Shown here in pieces: positions 55,461 to 64,000 of a DNA stretch of 64,000 nt. The stretch covers positions 26,704 to 90,703 of the forward strand of contig NZ_JAOEIY010000010.1 of the NCBI RefSeq assembly GCF_025966695.1, in the 5' to 3' direction. The notes beneath the pieces were generated by a model that ran no database searches, was not told the origin of the DNA, and saw only the letters and a list, made by a program, of their open reading frames with translations. Made by a program: the position numbers and the translations under genes. Each line of letters opens with the position of its first letter. Within the stretch, counting starts at the first letter, position 1. Source of the stretch: Stutzerimonas sp. S1 (GTDB lineage: Bacteria > Pseudomonadota > Gammaproteobacteria > Pseudomonadales > Pseudomonadaceae).

Positions 55461-55652
55461 GTGGGCGACAAGGTGGACAATCCCTGCGTGGATCTGTGCA
55501 AGCTCAAGGACGACATCTGCGTCGGCTGCGGTCGCAGCCGCGACGAGATCAAACGCTGGAAGAAGCTCAAGAACAAGGAACGCAAGGCCGTCAGGCAACA
55601 GGCGGCCTTGCGTCTCGCCATTCTCGGCAAGGCGAAGAAGCGCAAGAAGTGA
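55461..55652 (+). CDS. DUF1289 small cysteine-cluster protein, GTG start
   Basis: A 63-residue protein with the family motif NPCVDLCKLKDDICVGCGRS (four Cys, probably zinc or Fe-S) followed by a very basic helical tail (IKRWKKLKNKERKAVRQQA...KKRKK), which suggests nucleic-acid contact. The function is unknown. The GTG at 55461 has GGAGG 5 nt upstream. It sits between the porin and zwf, where I recall hexR in P. aeruginosa. Confidence 0.85.
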   Translation: MGDKVDNPCVDLCKLKDDICVGCGRSRDEIKRWKKLKNKERKAVRQQAALRLAILGKAKKRKK

Positions 55653-55845
55653 AGGTGCTGCCGGCGCCAGGGCAGCGCCGCGCATCGCGGCGACAGAATT
55701 TTTTCCGATTCCCGTGAGTCTTTTGCAACGATCCCTGTCTGTTGCTGAAGGGTGCGCCGTGCGGCGCAGCACGGATTGACCGCCCGCCGGTGCCTGGCCA
55801 TTCAAGCGGCGCCGAAGGCTACGCTTCGATCGACCAAGAGTGTTT

Positions 55846-57315
55846 ATGCCAGCCATTAATGTTGATCCGATCACCTTTGCCCTGTTCGGCGCGCTGGGCG
55901 ACCTGGCGCTGCGCAAGTTGTTCCCCGCGCTCTATCAGCTCGACCGTGCCGATCTGCTGCACAGTGATACGCGGCTGCTGGCGCTGTCGCGCGAAGGCGG
56001 CGAGCCGATCGAGCAGATGGCGCGGATCGAACAGGCGTTGCGCCGCTACATTCCGGCGCATGAGCTGGACGACAGTGTGCTGCAGCGCTTCCTCGCGCGC
56101 CTGCGCTATCTGCGGATGGATTTTCGCCGCGGCGAGGATTACGCCGTGCTGGCGCAGAACGCCAGCGCCGAGCTGCCGCTGATCGCCTATTTCGCCACGC
56201 CGGCTGCGGTGTACGGCGCGATCTGCGAACACCTGGCCGGCGCCGGGCTGGCCGAGCAGGCGCGGGTGGTGCTGGAGAAGCCCATCGGCCATGACCTGGC
56301 GTCGTCACGGGTGATCAACGATGCGGTGGCGCAGTATTTTCCCGAGAGCCAGATCTATCGGATCGATCATTACCTGGGCAAGGAAACGGTACAGAACCTG
56401 ATCGCCCTGCGTTTCGCCAACAGCCTGTTCGAGACGCAGTGGAACCAGCACCACATCTCGCATGTGGAGATCACCGTGGCCGAAACCGTCGGCATCGAAG
56501 GACGCTGGGGCTACTTCGACCAGGCTGGCCAGTTGCGCGACATGATCCAGAACCACCTGCTGCAGCTGCTCTGCCTGATCGCTATGGACCCGCCGAGCAA
56601 CCTCACCGCCGACAGCATCCGCGACGAGAAGGTAAAAGTGCTCAAGGCGCTGGCGCCGATCACGCCGGACATCCTCAGCCAGCGCGTGGTGCGCGGCCAG
56701 TATTCGGCCGGGATCGCCGGTGGCAAGCCGGTGCCGGGCTATCTGGAAGAGGAGAACTCCAATGCCAGCAGCAGCACGGAAACCTTCGTCGCGCTGCGCG
56801 CCGACATCTGCAACTGGCGCTGGTCCGGCGTGCCGTTCTACCTGCGTACCGGCAAGCGCATGGCGCAGAAGCTGTCGCAGATCGTCATCCATTTCAAGGA
56901 ACCGCCGTTCTACATCTTCGCGCCCGAGCAGCGCTCGCTGATCAGCAACCGGCTGATCATCCGTCTGCAGCCGGACGAGGGCATTTCCCTGCAGGTGATG
57001 ACCAAGGAGCAGGGCCTGGACAAGGGCATGCACCTGCGCAGCGGGCCGCTGCAGCTGAATTTTTCCGAGACTTACAAGAGCGCGCGCATTCCCGACGCCT
57101 ACGAGCGGTTGCTGCTGGAGGTGATGCAGGGCAATCAGAACCTGTTCGTGCGCCGCGACGAAGTTGAGTACGCCTGGCAATGGTGCGATCAGCTGATCGA
57201 CGGCTGGACCCGTATCGGCGACAGTCTCAAACTCTATCCGGCCGGCTCCTGGGGACCGGTCGCTTCGATTGCCCTGATTACTCGTGACGGGAGGTCCTGG
57301 TATGGCGATCTCTGA
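55846..57315 (+). CDS. zwf: Glucose-6-phosphate 1-dehydrogenase
   Basis: A 489-residue enzyme oxidising glucose-6-phosphate to 6-phosphogluconolactone with NADP+ or NAD+. The nucleotide-binding loop [19 protein letters not shown] is the Pseudomonas form (Leu for the usual Ser). [21 protein letters not shown] carries the catalytic His and the substrate-binding residues; [11 protein letters not shown] and [28 protein letters not shown] are in the C-terminal domain. I chose ATG 55846 behind AAGAG; a GTG two codons before is also possible. zwf, pgl and eda form one operon; pgl starts inside the end of zwf. Confidence 0.97.
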   Translation: MPAINVDPITFALFGALGDLALRKLFPALYQLDRADLLHSDTRLLALSREGGEPIEQMARIEQALRRYIPAHELDDSVLQRFLARLRYLRMDFRRGEDYAVLAQNASAELPLIAYFATPAAVYGAICEHLAGAGLAEQARVVLEKPIGHDLASSRVINDAVAQYFPESQIYRIDHYLGKETVQNLIALRFANSLFETQWNQHHISHVEITVAETVGIEGRWGYFDQAGQLRDMIQNHLLQLLCLIAMDPPSNLTADSIRDEKVKVLKALAPITPDILSQRVVRGQYSAGIAGGKPVPGYLEEENSNASSSTETFVALRADICNWRWSGVPFYLRTGKRMAQKLSQIVIHFKEPPFYIFAPEQRSLISNRLIIRLQPDEGISLQVMTKEQGLDKGMHLRSGPLQLNFSETYKSARIPDAYERLLLEVMQGNQNLFVRRDEVEYAWQWCDQLIDGWTRIGDSLKLYPAGSWGPVASIALITRDGRSWYGDL

Positions 57316-58015
57316 ACTCGACCTGCCCACCGGCGTGGTCGCCCACAGCCTGGCCGATGCTGAGGGCCAGGCCCGAGTGATGGCCGATTGCGTGGTCAAG
57401 GTGCTGGATTACGCGGTGCGCACTCATGGCACCGCCAGTCTGGTGGTGTCCGGCGGGCGCAGTCCGATTCCCTTCTTCGAGGAACTGTCGAGCCGCGAGC
57501 TGGACTGGTCCAAGGTGCAGGTCAGCCTTGCGGACGAGCGCTGGGTACCGCCGACCGATGAGGCGAGCAACGAGGGGCTGGTGCGCCGTCATCTGCTGCA
57601 GAATGCGGCCGCCGCGGCACAGTTCATCGGTCTGTATCATCCGGCCGCCACGCTAGAGGAGGCTGCGTTGATGGCCGAGCAGAAACTGGCCGAGCTCAAG
57701 CAGCCGATCGACGTACTGGTGCTGGGTATGGGCGATGATGGCCACACGGCATCGTTGTTCCCCGGCAACCGCTATCTTGCGCATGCGCTGCGCCCGGATT
57801 GCCCCGAACGCTGCGTGGCGATGCAGGCGCCGACGACCGTCCGCGCGCGCCTGAGCATGACCTATCCGTTGCTGGCATCCGCGCGCACGCAATGTCTGGC
57901 GATTCAGGGCGCAGCCAAACTGGAGACGCTGCGTCAGGCCATGAGCGTCGATGCGCTGCAGATGCCGATCCGCGCCTTCATTCATTCTCCGCTGGAGATC
58001 TACTGGTGCCCGTGA
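57302..58015 (+). CDS. pgl: 6-phosphogluconolactonase
   Basis: A 237-residue enzyme hydrolysing 6-phosphogluconolactone to 6-phosphogluconate. [43 protein letters not shown] and [18 protein letters not shown] are the conserved motifs of the Pgl (DevB) family; the His in DDGHTAS is the catalytic base. The start ATG at 57302 lies 14 bases inside zwf, whose last codons contain its ribosome site (GGGAGG), so the two are coupled. eda follows after 18 bp. Confidence 0.96.
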   Translation: MAISELDLPTGVVAHSLADAEGQARVMADCVVKVLDYAVRTHGTASLVVSGGRSPIPFFEELSSRELDWSKVQVSLADERWVPPTDEASNEGLVRRHLLQNAAAAAQFIGLYHPAATLEEAALMAEQKLAELKQPIDVLVLGMGDDGHTASLFPGNRYLAHALRPDCPERCVAMQAPTTVRARLSMTYPLLASARTQCLAIQGAAKLETLRQAMSVDALQMPIRAFIHSPLEIYWCP

Positions 58016-58033
58016 GGGCCGAGGATTCTGCCC

Positions 58034-58678
58034 ATGAGCATGGAACAGAAGAATGCCCTGATCGAACAACTGTGCGTGCGTGCGCGCATCCTGCCGGTCA
58101 TCACCATCGGCAGCGAAGCGCAGATCCTGCCGCTCGCCGACGCTCTGGCCGCCGGTGGCCTGCATACGCTGGAGATCACGCTGCGCTCGGCACATGGTCT
58201 GACGGCGATCCGCCGCTTGCGTGAGGAGCGCCCCGAATTGTGCATCGGCGCCGGGACCGTGCTCGACCGGCGCATGATGGACGAGGTGGAGGCGGTGGGG
58301 GCGCAGTTCGTGGTCACTCCGGGCGCCAGCCGGGAAGTGCTGGAGGCCGGCGTGCAGTGCTCGGTGCCGGTGTTGCCGGGCACCAGCAGCGCTACCGATA
58401 TCATGGAGGGCTACGCGCTCGGTTATCGATGCTTCAAGCTGTTTCCTGCGCAGATCTGTGGCGGGATCGCGGCGCTAAGGGCGTTTGCTGGTCCGTTCGG
58501 TGATGTGCGCTTCTGCCCGACTGGCGGCATCAACGCTGACAATGCCCGTGAGTACCTGGCGTTGCCCAACGTGATGTGCGTCGGCGGCACCTGGATGATC
58601 GATGGCACCAGCCTTGCCAATGGCGATTGGGCAGCCATTCAACGGGCCAGCACCGAAGCGCTTGCTACGCTAGGCTGA
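58034..58678 (+). CDS. eda: KDPG/KHG aldolase (2-dehydro-3-deoxyphosphogluconate aldolase)
   Basis: A 214-residue class I aldolase that splits KDPG into pyruvate and glyceraldehyde-3-phosphate, the last Entner-Doudoroff step. The catalytic Glu is in HTLEITLRSAHG; FVVTPGASREV and VLPGTSSATDIMEG are typical; the Schiff-base Lys is in CFKLFPAQICGG; the phosphate site is in FCPTGGINADN. It closes the zwf-pgl-eda operon. With edd, glk, zwf and pgl in the window, the whole route from glucose to C3 compounds is here. Confidence 0.97.
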   Translation: MSMEQKNALIEQLCVRARILPVITIGSEAQILPLADALAAGGLHTLEITLRSAHGLTAIRRLREERPELCIGAGTVLDRRMMDEVEAVGAQFVVTPGASREVLEAGVQCSVPVLPGTSSATDIMEGYALGYRCFKLFPAQICGGIAALRAFAGPFGDVRFCPTGGINADNAREYLALPNVMCVGGTWMIDGTSLANGDWAAIQRASTEALATLG

Positions 58679-58684
58679 CTGGCA

Positions 58685-58713
58685 GCATCGGTCGCTGGCG
58701 GCCGATGATTTGC
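58685..58713 (+). terminator. Weak terminator-like hairpin after eda
   Basis: CATCGG (58686-58691) pairs with CCGATG (58702-58707) around a 10-base loop, followed by ATTTG. The stem is short and the T-tract poor, so some read-through into rluB is likely. Confidence 0.3.
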
Positions 58714-58799
58714 CCTGCGGGTAAACCGTGCGTGTGTCTGCGGATACGCGTATGATTCGCGCCCTTTCAATCGGAACTGCCACACCGGGAGGTGCCCAG

Positions 58800-59957
58800 A
58801 TGACCGAACATGACGATTCCACCCCTCACGTCGCTCACGGCGAAAAATTGCAGAAGGTTCTGGCCCGCATGGGGCTGGCTTCGCGCCGTGATATCGAACA
58901 CTGGATCAGCGAAGGCCGGGTCAAGGTCAACGGCGCGGTAGCCAGCCTTGGCCAGCGCGTTGATCTGCATGACGCCATCGCCGTCGACGGCCGGCTGATC
59001 AAGCGCGAGGAGGCCACCGATGTCGTGCGCCGCGTGCTGATCTACAACAAGCCGGACGGCGAAATCTGTACCCGCAACGATCCGGAAGGTCGCCCGACGG
59101 TGTTCGACCGCCTGCCGCGGCCGAAGGAAGGCCGCTGGATCAACATCGGCCGGTTGGATATCAACACTACCGGCCTGCTGTTGTTCACCACCGATGGCGA
59201 GCTGGCCAACCGCCTGATGCATCCGTCGTATGAGATGGACCGCGAGTACGCGGTACGCGTGCGTGGCGAAGTCGACGACGAGATGATCGAGCGGCTGAAG
59301 ACCGGTGTCATGCTTGAGGATGGTCCGGCGCGCTTTACCGACATCCAGGAAGCGCCGGGCGGCGAGGGCTTCAACCACTGGTATCACTGCGTGGTTATGG
59401 AAGGGCGTAATCGTGAAGTGCGTCGTCTGTGGGAATCGCAAGGGCTGGTGGTCAGCCGCCTGAAGCGTGTGCGTTTCGGGCCGGTGTTCATGACCTCGGA
59501 TCTGCCGATGGGGCGCTGGCGCGAGATGTCGCAGGCGGAGGTCGATATTCTCAGCCAGGAAGTCGGCCTGACGCCGGTTGCCCTGCCGGGGATGAAGGCC
59601 AAGGCTAAGGAAAAGATCGAACGCATGCAGCGCAAGGTCGCCAAGCCCTTGGCGCGCGGCGACCGCCGCCCACGGGTACTGCGCCCTGCCAGTGAAGCCG
59701 ATCTACCGCGTATCGGCGACAAGCCGCGCGCGCCGCGTGGCGAGCAACCGGCGCGTAAGCCGCGCCCTGCCGAACGCAGCGAGCAGGGGCGAGGCACGCC
59801 AGTGGCGGAGCGCCCGAGCGAGGTGAATCGCAAGCGCGGCAAACGTCCGGAGGGCGCCGGCCACGACAAACCGGCACCTGCTAAGCGGCGCGGTCCGCCG
59901 GCCGGTGAAGGTCAGCGTCCGGGATTCGGGCGCGGAGATCGTTCTAAACGACCCTGA
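58800..59957 (+). CDS. rluB: 23S rRNA pseudouridine(2605) synthase RluB
   Basis: 385 residues. S4-like RNA-binding domain (KLQKVLARMGLASRRDIEHWISEGRVKVNG), then the RsuA/RluB-type catalytic domain with the essential Asp in GRLDINTTGLLLFTTDGEL and the C-terminal motif EGRNREVRRLWESQGL. It isomerises U2605 of 23S rRNA. The last 130 residues (from about 255) are a basic, Pro/Arg/Lys-rich disordered extension, as often seen in Pseudomonas. The ATG at 58800 has GGGAGG upstream; 24 further codons to 58728 are not supported. A strong terminator follows. Confidence 0.93.
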   Translation: MTEHDDSTPHVAHGEKLQKVLARMGLASRRDIEHWISEGRVKVNGAVASLGQRVDLHDAIAVDGRLIKREEATDVVRRVLIYNKPDGEICTRNDPEGRPTVFDRLPRPKEGRWINIGRLDINTTGLLLFTTDGELANRLMHPSYEMDREYAVRVRGEVDDEMIERLKTGVMLEDGPARFTDIQEAPGGEGFNHWYHCVVMEGRNREVRRLWESQGLVVSRLKRVRFGPVFMTSDLPMGRWREMSQAEVDILSQEVGLTPVALPGMKAKAKEKIERMQRKVAKPLARGDRRPRVLRPASEADLPRIGDKPRAPRGEQPARKPRPAERSEQGRGTPVAERPSEVNRKRGKRPEGAGHDKPAPAKRRGPPAGEGQRPGFGRGDRSKRP

Positions 59958-59994
59958 GTGCTCTTCAGGTCGCTGGGCGGCTCTATAGCGCATG

Positions 59995-60032
59995 AAAAAG
60001 GGGTGCACCGCAGCGGCGGGCACCCCTTTTTT
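59995..60032. terminator. Strong bidirectional intrinsic terminator
   Basis: Twelve bases AAAAAGGGGTGC (59995-60006) pair with GCACCCCTTTTT (60020-60031) around a 13-nt loop, with a T-run on the plus side and A-run making a T-run on the minus side. It separates rluB from convergent yciK and can serve both. Confidence 0.93.
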
Positions 60033-60110
60033 ATTGCCATCGGCGGTCGATGTTCAGCTGTGTCCTGATGAGGCTGCTGCCAGTTCCCTCTCGACCGTTC
60101 TGGCTGTGAG

Positions 60111-60854
60111 TTACGCCTGGGCGTCGAATGCCTGCCCGTTGACTCCGGCACTGTCTGGCCCCATCAGATACAAATAGACGGGCATGATTGCTTCCGGTAA
60201 GGGGTTGGCCTGCGGGTTCTCTCCCGGATAAGCCTTGGCGCGCATATCGGTGCGCGTGGCGCCTGGATTGATGCTGTTAGCACGCACCGAGGCGGTACCG
60301 TCGACTTCGTCGGCCAGGACCTGCATGAGCCCTTCGGTGGCGAACTTCGATACCGCGTAAGCGCCCCAGTAAGCGCGTCCTTTGCGCCCAACGCTGCTGG
60401 AGGTGAAGATCACCGAGGCATCCTGGGACAGCTTGAGCAGCGGTAGCAGGGTGCTGGTGAGCATGAACATCGCATTCACATTCACCTGCATCACTCGCAT
60501 GAAGTTGTCGCCCGAAAGTTGCTCCAGCGGCGTGCGTGGGCCGACGATTGCCGCATTGTGCAGCAGGCCATCCAGATGGCCGAACTCCCGCTCGACCATC
60601 GCCGCGAGCTCGTCGTACTGGTGCGGCAGCGCCGTTTCCAGGTTGAACGGGATCACTGCGGGTCGCGGGTAGCCGGCGGCCTCGATGTCGTCATAGACGC
60701 GGTTGAGGTTCTCTTCATTTTTGCCCAGCAGCAGTACCGTTGCGCCGTGCGCGGCATAAGCCTTCGCAGCGGCCTCGCCGATTCCACGGCCGGCGCCGGT
60801 AACCATGATGATTCGGCCCGCGAGCAGGTCGGGGCGGGCAGTGTAGTCAAACAT
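60111..60854 (-). CDS. yciK: YciK-type short-chain dehydrogenase/reductase
   Basis: A 247-residue classical SDR matching E. coli YciK. Cofactor loop VTGAGRGIGEAAAKAY; LHNAAIVGPRTPLEQ (NNAG position, here HNAA); catalytic Ser-Tyr-Lys in FTSSSVGRKGRAYWGAYAVSKFATEGLMQVLADEV; SINPGATRTDMR in the following loop. Substrate unknown. The start ATG at 60854 begins MFDYTARPDLLAG. It is convergent with rluB, an arrangement reminiscent of the rluB-yciK neighbourhood in E. coli. Confidence 0.92.
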   Translation of the reverse strand: MFDYTARPDLLAGRIIMVTGAGRGIGEAAAKAYAAHGATVLLLGKNEENLNRVYDDIEAAGYPRPAVIPFNLETALPHQYDELAAMVEREFGHLDGLLHNAAIVGPRTPLEQLSGDNFMRVMQVNVNAMFMLTSTLLPLLKLSQDASVIFTSSSVGRKGRAYWGAYAVSKFATEGLMQVLADEVDGTASVRANSINPGATRTDMRAKAYPGENPQANPLPEAIMPVYLYLMGPDSAGVNGQAFDAQA

Positions 60855-60914
60855 TGAGTTTCTCTCTTGCTCAGAAAAGCCAGGACGCAGCGGTTGTCGC
60901 GGCTGAGTCGTAGT

Positions 60915-61586
60915 TCAGCAGCTACACAGTGCGCGGTCTAGTACGGCCCGCAAGTCCAGCGGGTGGTCCACTACGACGTCTGCGCCCCAATGCCCGGGGT
61001 TGTCATCGGGATGGATGTAGCCGTAACGCACGGCGGCGGTCTTGCTGCCGGCAGCACGCCCGGACTCGATATCTCGTAGGTCGTCGCCGACGAACAGCAC
61101 GGTGGACGGATCCAGCTGCAGCTTGCTGCATGCAAGCAGCATGGGCTCGGGATCCGGCTTGCTCCGGCTCACGTGATCTGGACAGACCAGTACCGCAGAG
61201 CGCGATGCCAGGCCGAGCTGCTGCATGATCGGTTCGGCAAAACGCAGCGGTTTGTTGGTTACCACACCCCAGATCAGGTTCGCCTGTTCGATGTCTGCCA
61301 GTAGTTGCTCCATGCCGTCGTATAGACGGCTGAATACCGCACAATGCGCCTGATAGCGCTCGAGGAATTCGAGGCGCAGAACTTCGAACTCCTCCGACAT
61401 CGGGTCTACGTCGAATGCGCTGAGTACCATGGCGCGCGCGCCACCGGAGACGACGTCGCGTATCTGCTGATCGGGCACCGGCGCGAGGCCGCGCGCCAGG
61501 CGCATGGCCTGAGCCACGGCGATGAAGTCAGGCGCTGTATCGAGTAGCGTCCCGTCCATGTCGAATAAAACGGCGCGCAGACGCAT
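60915..61586 (-). CDS. mupP: N-acetylmuramic acid 6-phosphate phosphatase MupP (HAD family)
   Basis: A 223-residue HAD-superfamily phosphatase. Nucleophile Asp in [17 protein letters not shown], Thr/Asn in VVTNKPLRF, Lys in RSKPDPEPM and acidic motif IV in [12 protein letters not shown]. In Pseudomonas the gene beside ubiG with this sequence is MupP, which dephosphorylates MurNAc-6-phosphate in the cell-wall recycling route that bypasses de novo UDP-MurNAc synthesis; a phosphoglycolate phosphatase (Gph) annotation is common but less likely. The ATG at 61584-61586 overlaps the ubiG stop by one base (TGATG), so translation is coupled. Confidence 0.87.
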   Translation of the reverse strand: MRLRAVLFDMDGTLLDTAPDFIAVAQAMRLARGLAPVPDQQIRDVVSGGARAMVLSAFDVDPMSEEFEVLRLEFLERYQAHCAVFSRLYDGMEQLLADIEQANLIWGVVTNKPLRFAEPIMQQLGLASRSAVLVCPDHVSRSKPDPEPMLLACSKLQLDPSTVLFVGDDLRDIESGRAAGSKTAAVRYGYIHPDDNPGHWGADVVVDHPLDLRAVLDRALCSC

Positions 61587-62284
61587 CAAGCCTCCCTGAT
61601 GGTCTGGACCATGTAGTTGACGTCGACATCCGTCGATAGCTTGTAGAACTTGGTCAACGGGTTGTAGGTAAGGCCGACAATGTCTTGGACCGCCAAACCG
61701 GCTTCGCGGCTCCAAGCGCCCAGTTCGGAGGGGCGGATGAACTTCTTGAAGTCATGCGTGCCGCGTGGCAGTAGCTGTAGCACATACTCTGCTCCGATGA
61801 TGGCAAACGCATAGGCCTTGGGGTTGCGGTTGATGGTCGAGAAAAATACCTGACCACCCGGTTTTACCAGGGCGTGGCAGGCACGGATCACGGAGGCGGG
61901 ATCGGGCACATGCTCCAGCATCTCTAGGCAGGTCACTACGTCGAACTGATTGGGGCATTCAAGCGCCAGGGCTTCGGCGGTGATCTGTCGGTAATCGATA
62001 TCCAGTCCGGACTCCAGCAGGTGGAGTCGGGCCACGGAAAGCGGCGCCTCGCCCATGTCGATGCCGGTGACCTGAGCGCCGCGCTGCGCCATTGCCTCGC
62101 TGAGGATGCCGCCGCCACAGCCGACATCGAGGACCTTCTTCCCGGCGAGGGAGATGTGCTCGTCGATCCAGTTGACGCGTAGCGGATTGATCTCATGCAG
62201 CGGTTTGAACTCGCTCTCACGATCCCACCAGCGGTGGGCGAGAGCTTCGAATTTGGCGATTTCAGCGTGGTCGACGTTGCTCAT
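61586..62284 (-). CDS. ubiG: Ubiquinone biosynthesis O-methyltransferase UbiG
   Basis: A 232-residue SAM-dependent methyltransferase acting at both O-methylation steps of ubiquinone synthesis. The SAM motif is [28 protein letters not shown]; the start [37 protein letters not shown] and the C-terminal [17 protein letters not shown]...[22 protein letters not shown] are diagnostic of UbiG. mupP is coupled directly downstream. mtaD lies 145 bp upstream on the same strand. Confidence 0.97.
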   Translation of the reverse strand: MSNVDHAEIAKFEALAHRWWDRESEFKPLHEINPLRVNWIDEHISLAGKKVLDVGCGGGILSEAMAQRGAQVTGIDMGEAPLSVARLHLLESGLDIDYRQITAEALALECPNQFDVVTCLEMLEHVPDPASVIRACHALVKPGGQVFFSTINRNPKAYAFAIIGAEYVLQLLPRGTHDFKKFIRPSELGAWSREAGLAVQDIVGLTYNPLTKFYKLSTDVDVNYMVQTIREA

Positions 62285-62429
62285 GGTCCGTTCCGTTTGA
62301 AAGCTCGAAGGAGAAGCTTGAGCTGCAATCGCTCATGTTGCCAGCTTCCGTCAGACGAAGGGGCTATGGTGGCGCCCCTCGGGTAAGTCAGTTTGTCGCA
62401 GAGCCAGCCAGGGCTAATGTCCGCCGGGC

Positions 62430-63767
62430 TCATAGCTTGTCGCTGTTGGCGATCTTCGTGCACCACTCGTGTACATCGACCAATAGTCTGTCTTGATCGA
62501 TACGGGTCAGGTGGCGGTTGTCGAGCAGCTGTTTTCCTGCGACCCAGACGTGGCGCACGCAGTCCCGGCCGCTGGAGTAGATCAGCTGGGACACAGGATC
62601 ATAGATGGGTTGCTGTGCTAGCCCTGATAGGTCGAATGCTACCAAGTCGGCGAACTTGCCAACCTCAAGCGAGCCAGTATGTTCGTCCAGACCCAAGGCG
62701 CGTGCTCCATTCAGGGTAGCCATGCGCAGGGCTCGGTGGGCATCCAGCGCTGTTGCCGAGCCAGCGACGGCTTTGGCGAGTAGGGCCGCCGTACGAGTCT
62801 CGCCCAGAAGATCGAGATCGTTGTTGCTCGCGGCGCCGTCTGTGCCGATAGCGACGTTCACGCCGGCATCCCAGAGCCTTTCTACCGGGCAGAATCCGCT
62901 TGCCAGTTTGAGATTCGATTCGGGGCAGTGGATGACGCTGCAGTTGTGCTCTACCAGAAGCGCGAGGTCCTCATCATCTATCTGTGTCATGTGCACGGCT
63001 TGGAAGCGCGGCCCCAGGAGTTGTTGCCGAGCCAGACGCGCCAACGGACGTTCGCCGTGCAGCCGCAAAGCTTCCTCAACCTCGTGCGCCGTTTCATGTA
63101 CGTGCATGTGGATGCCGGCATCCATCTCCGCAACCAGAACCCGGATACTTTCGAGTTTGTCGTCGCCAACCGAATAGGGTGCGTGGGGCCCGAAAGCCAC
63201 GTTCAGTCGAGGGTGATGCTTGAGGTCATCGAAAAGGGCCACACCTTTTCGCAGGGCTTCATCGGCATCGCGTGCACCGGGGACGGGAAAGTCCAGCACC
63301 GGGACAGTGATCTGGGCGCGGATACCGGTTCTATGCGCAACTTCGCTGGCGATGTCGGGAAAAAAGTACATGTCGGAGAAGCAGGTAATGCCGCCTTGTA
63401 GCTGTTCGGCAATTGCGAGCTCGGTGCCGGTGCGGATGAACTTCTCGTTAACCCAGCGTGCTTCTGCTGGCCAGATGTGGTTCTGCAGCCAGCTCTTGAG
63501 GGGGAGATCATCAGCCAGCCCGCGGAATAGGGTCATTGCTGCATGACCATGTGCATTGACAAGCCCTGGCGCGAGGAGCATACCCGTTAGCTCGAAGGTT
63601 CGCCGTGTAGCATGCTTGATTGCTTCGGCACGCGGGGCGATTAACGCAATGCGGCCGTTGCGAATTCCCAAGCCGTGCTCCTTTAGCACCACCCCTGCTG
63701 GTTCAACAGGAACAAGCCAGGTGGGAAAGAGCAGGAGGTCTAAAGGTTCGGAAGCGAGTTCTGACAT
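62430..63767 (-). CDS. mtaD: 5-methylthioadenosine / S-adenosylhomocysteine deaminase
   Basis: A 445-residue amidohydrolase. Metal ligands: [11 protein letters not shown] early, the His in [14 protein letters not shown], a later His in [11 protein letters not shown] and the Asp in [25 protein letters not shown]. MtaD of Pseudomonas deaminates 5'-methylthioadenosine to methylthioinosine in methionine salvage; annotated relatives also act on S-adenosylhomocysteine. The start ATG is at 63765-63767. It heads mtaD-ubiG-mupP on the minus strand and is divergent from whatever lies past 64000; in P. aeruginosa I recall mtnA and gyrA there. Confidence 0.93.
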   Translation of the reverse strand: MSELASEPLDLLLFPTWLVPVEPAGVVLKEHGLGIRNGRIALIAPRAEAIKHATRRTFELTGMLLAPGLVNAHGHAAMTLFRGLADDLPLKSWLQNHIWPAEARWVNEKFIRTGTELAIAEQLQGGITCFSDMYFFPDIASEVAHRTGIRAQITVPVLDFPVPGARDADEALRKGVALFDDLKHHPRLNVAFGPHAPYSVGDDKLESIRVLVAEMDAGIHMHVHETAHEVEEALRLHGERPLARLARQQLLGPRFQAVHMTQIDDEDLALLVEHNCSVIHCPESNLKLASGFCPVERLWDAGVNVAIGTDGAASNNDLDLLGETRTAALLAKAVAGSATALDAHRALRMATLNGARALGLDEHTGSLEVGKFADLVAFDLSGLAQQPIYDPVSQLIYSSGRDCVRHVWVAGKQLLDNRHLTRIDQDRLLVDVHEWCTKIANSDKL

Positions 63768-63934
63768 GGCATAGCCAAAGCGATGATCGGAAGCGCTAGT
63801 GTAAGGCCTGCTGGTAATGGTTTGAAGGAAAGCGGATGTAGTGATATTCGGTTTCTGCTTTTATATGGACACCGAGTTCTCGTAAGAGGGGCGCGCAAGA
63901 ATCGTGGCATATCGAATAAAGCCGAAATAAGCGG

Positions 63935-63962
63935 TTGACGCCAGTTTTGAGGCCCCTATAAT
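63935..63962 (+). promoter_or_regulatory. Strong sigma-70 promoter of stable-RNA type
   Basis: TTGACG (63935-63940), a 16-bp spacer and a perfect TATAAT (63957-63962), followed by the GC-rich discriminator GCGCACC. An A/T-rich stretch (GAATAAAGCCGAAATAA) lies just upstream like an UP element. This layout resembles E. coli rrn P1 promoters. The transcript would start near 63969 and run off the window; no gene begins before base 64000. Confidence 0.75.
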
Positions 63963-64000
63963 GCGCACCACTTCCGGCGCAGTCCTTAAGTAAAACCTCT

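Noticed and set aside
55653..55845. HexR operator before zwf
   Set aside because: No TTGT...ACAA dyad with suitable spacing was found in this gap.

Overview
The window is high-GC chromosomal DNA from a gammaproteobacterium of the Pseudomonas/Stutzerimonas type. The protein sequences, and gene orders I recall from Pseudomonas aeruginosa (moxR-DUF748-cysK; cyaB, trkH, cpxR-cpxP-like-cpxA; the edd-glk-gltR glucose cluster; mtaD-ubiG-mupP), support this. A LapA-type adhesin and a LamB-type porin in the glucose cluster would fit a Stutzerimonas stutzeri-like strain, but I could not check the species. There are 58 supportable genes and no rRNA, tRNA, IS, prophage or CRISPR inside the window. A strong promoter of stable-RNA type lies at the right edge.

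1-7174: housekeeping genes. A partial MoxR ATPase, an envelope DUF748 protein, cysteine synthase (cysK), a DMT permease, isocitrate dehydrogenase kinase/phosphatase (aceK), a 42-residue small protein, a glutathione S-transferase and a DTW-domain tRNA-modification protein.

7171-21403: a complete c-di-GMP-controlled biofilm adhesin (Lap) system. lapE, lapB and lapC encode the type I exporter on the minus strand. The 1757-residue adhesin is divergent from them. It has an N-terminal retention module with a TAAG protease site, 3.4 near-identical 723-bp repeats, RTX repeats and a C-terminal secretion region. A conserved small gene follows it. On the opposite strand lie lapG (periplasmic protease) and lapD (degenerate GGDEF/EAL receptor). 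In the known model, high c-di-GMP makes LapD hold LapG, so the adhesin stays anchored; low c-di-GMP frees LapG, which clips the TAAG site and releases the cell.

21420-38187: mixed genes. A UPF0149 protein, recQ, a MarR regulator with a SlyA-like operator, the patatin autotransporter PlpD, a SelT/W-like protein, a second DMT permease, adenylate cyclase CyaB, an Mpo1-like membrane protein, an AraC regulator, YedI, TrkH, a YkgJ-like cysteine-cluster protein, a nitroreductase, and a CpxAR-type two-component system with a Spy/CpxP-like gene and a CpxR-box-like repeat.

38197-60854: a backbone resembling the E. coli yciI-yciB-rnm-yciO-rluB-yciK neighbourhood, here with trpS, scpA and scpB. About 14.3 kb of sugar genes sit between scpB and rluB: edd, glk, gltR-gtrS, the gtsABCD glucose ABC transporter, a LamB-type porin, a DUF1289 gene, zwf, pgl and eda. 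Together they carry glucose from the outer membrane through phosphorylation and the Entner-Doudoroff pathway to pyruvate and glyceraldehyde-3-phosphate. Neither hexR nor gap, which I recall in this cluster in P. aeruginosa, is present.

60915-64000: mupP (peptidoglycan recycling), ubiG (ubiquinone synthesis) and mtaD (MTA/SAH deaminase) on the minus strand, then the promoter at the right edge.
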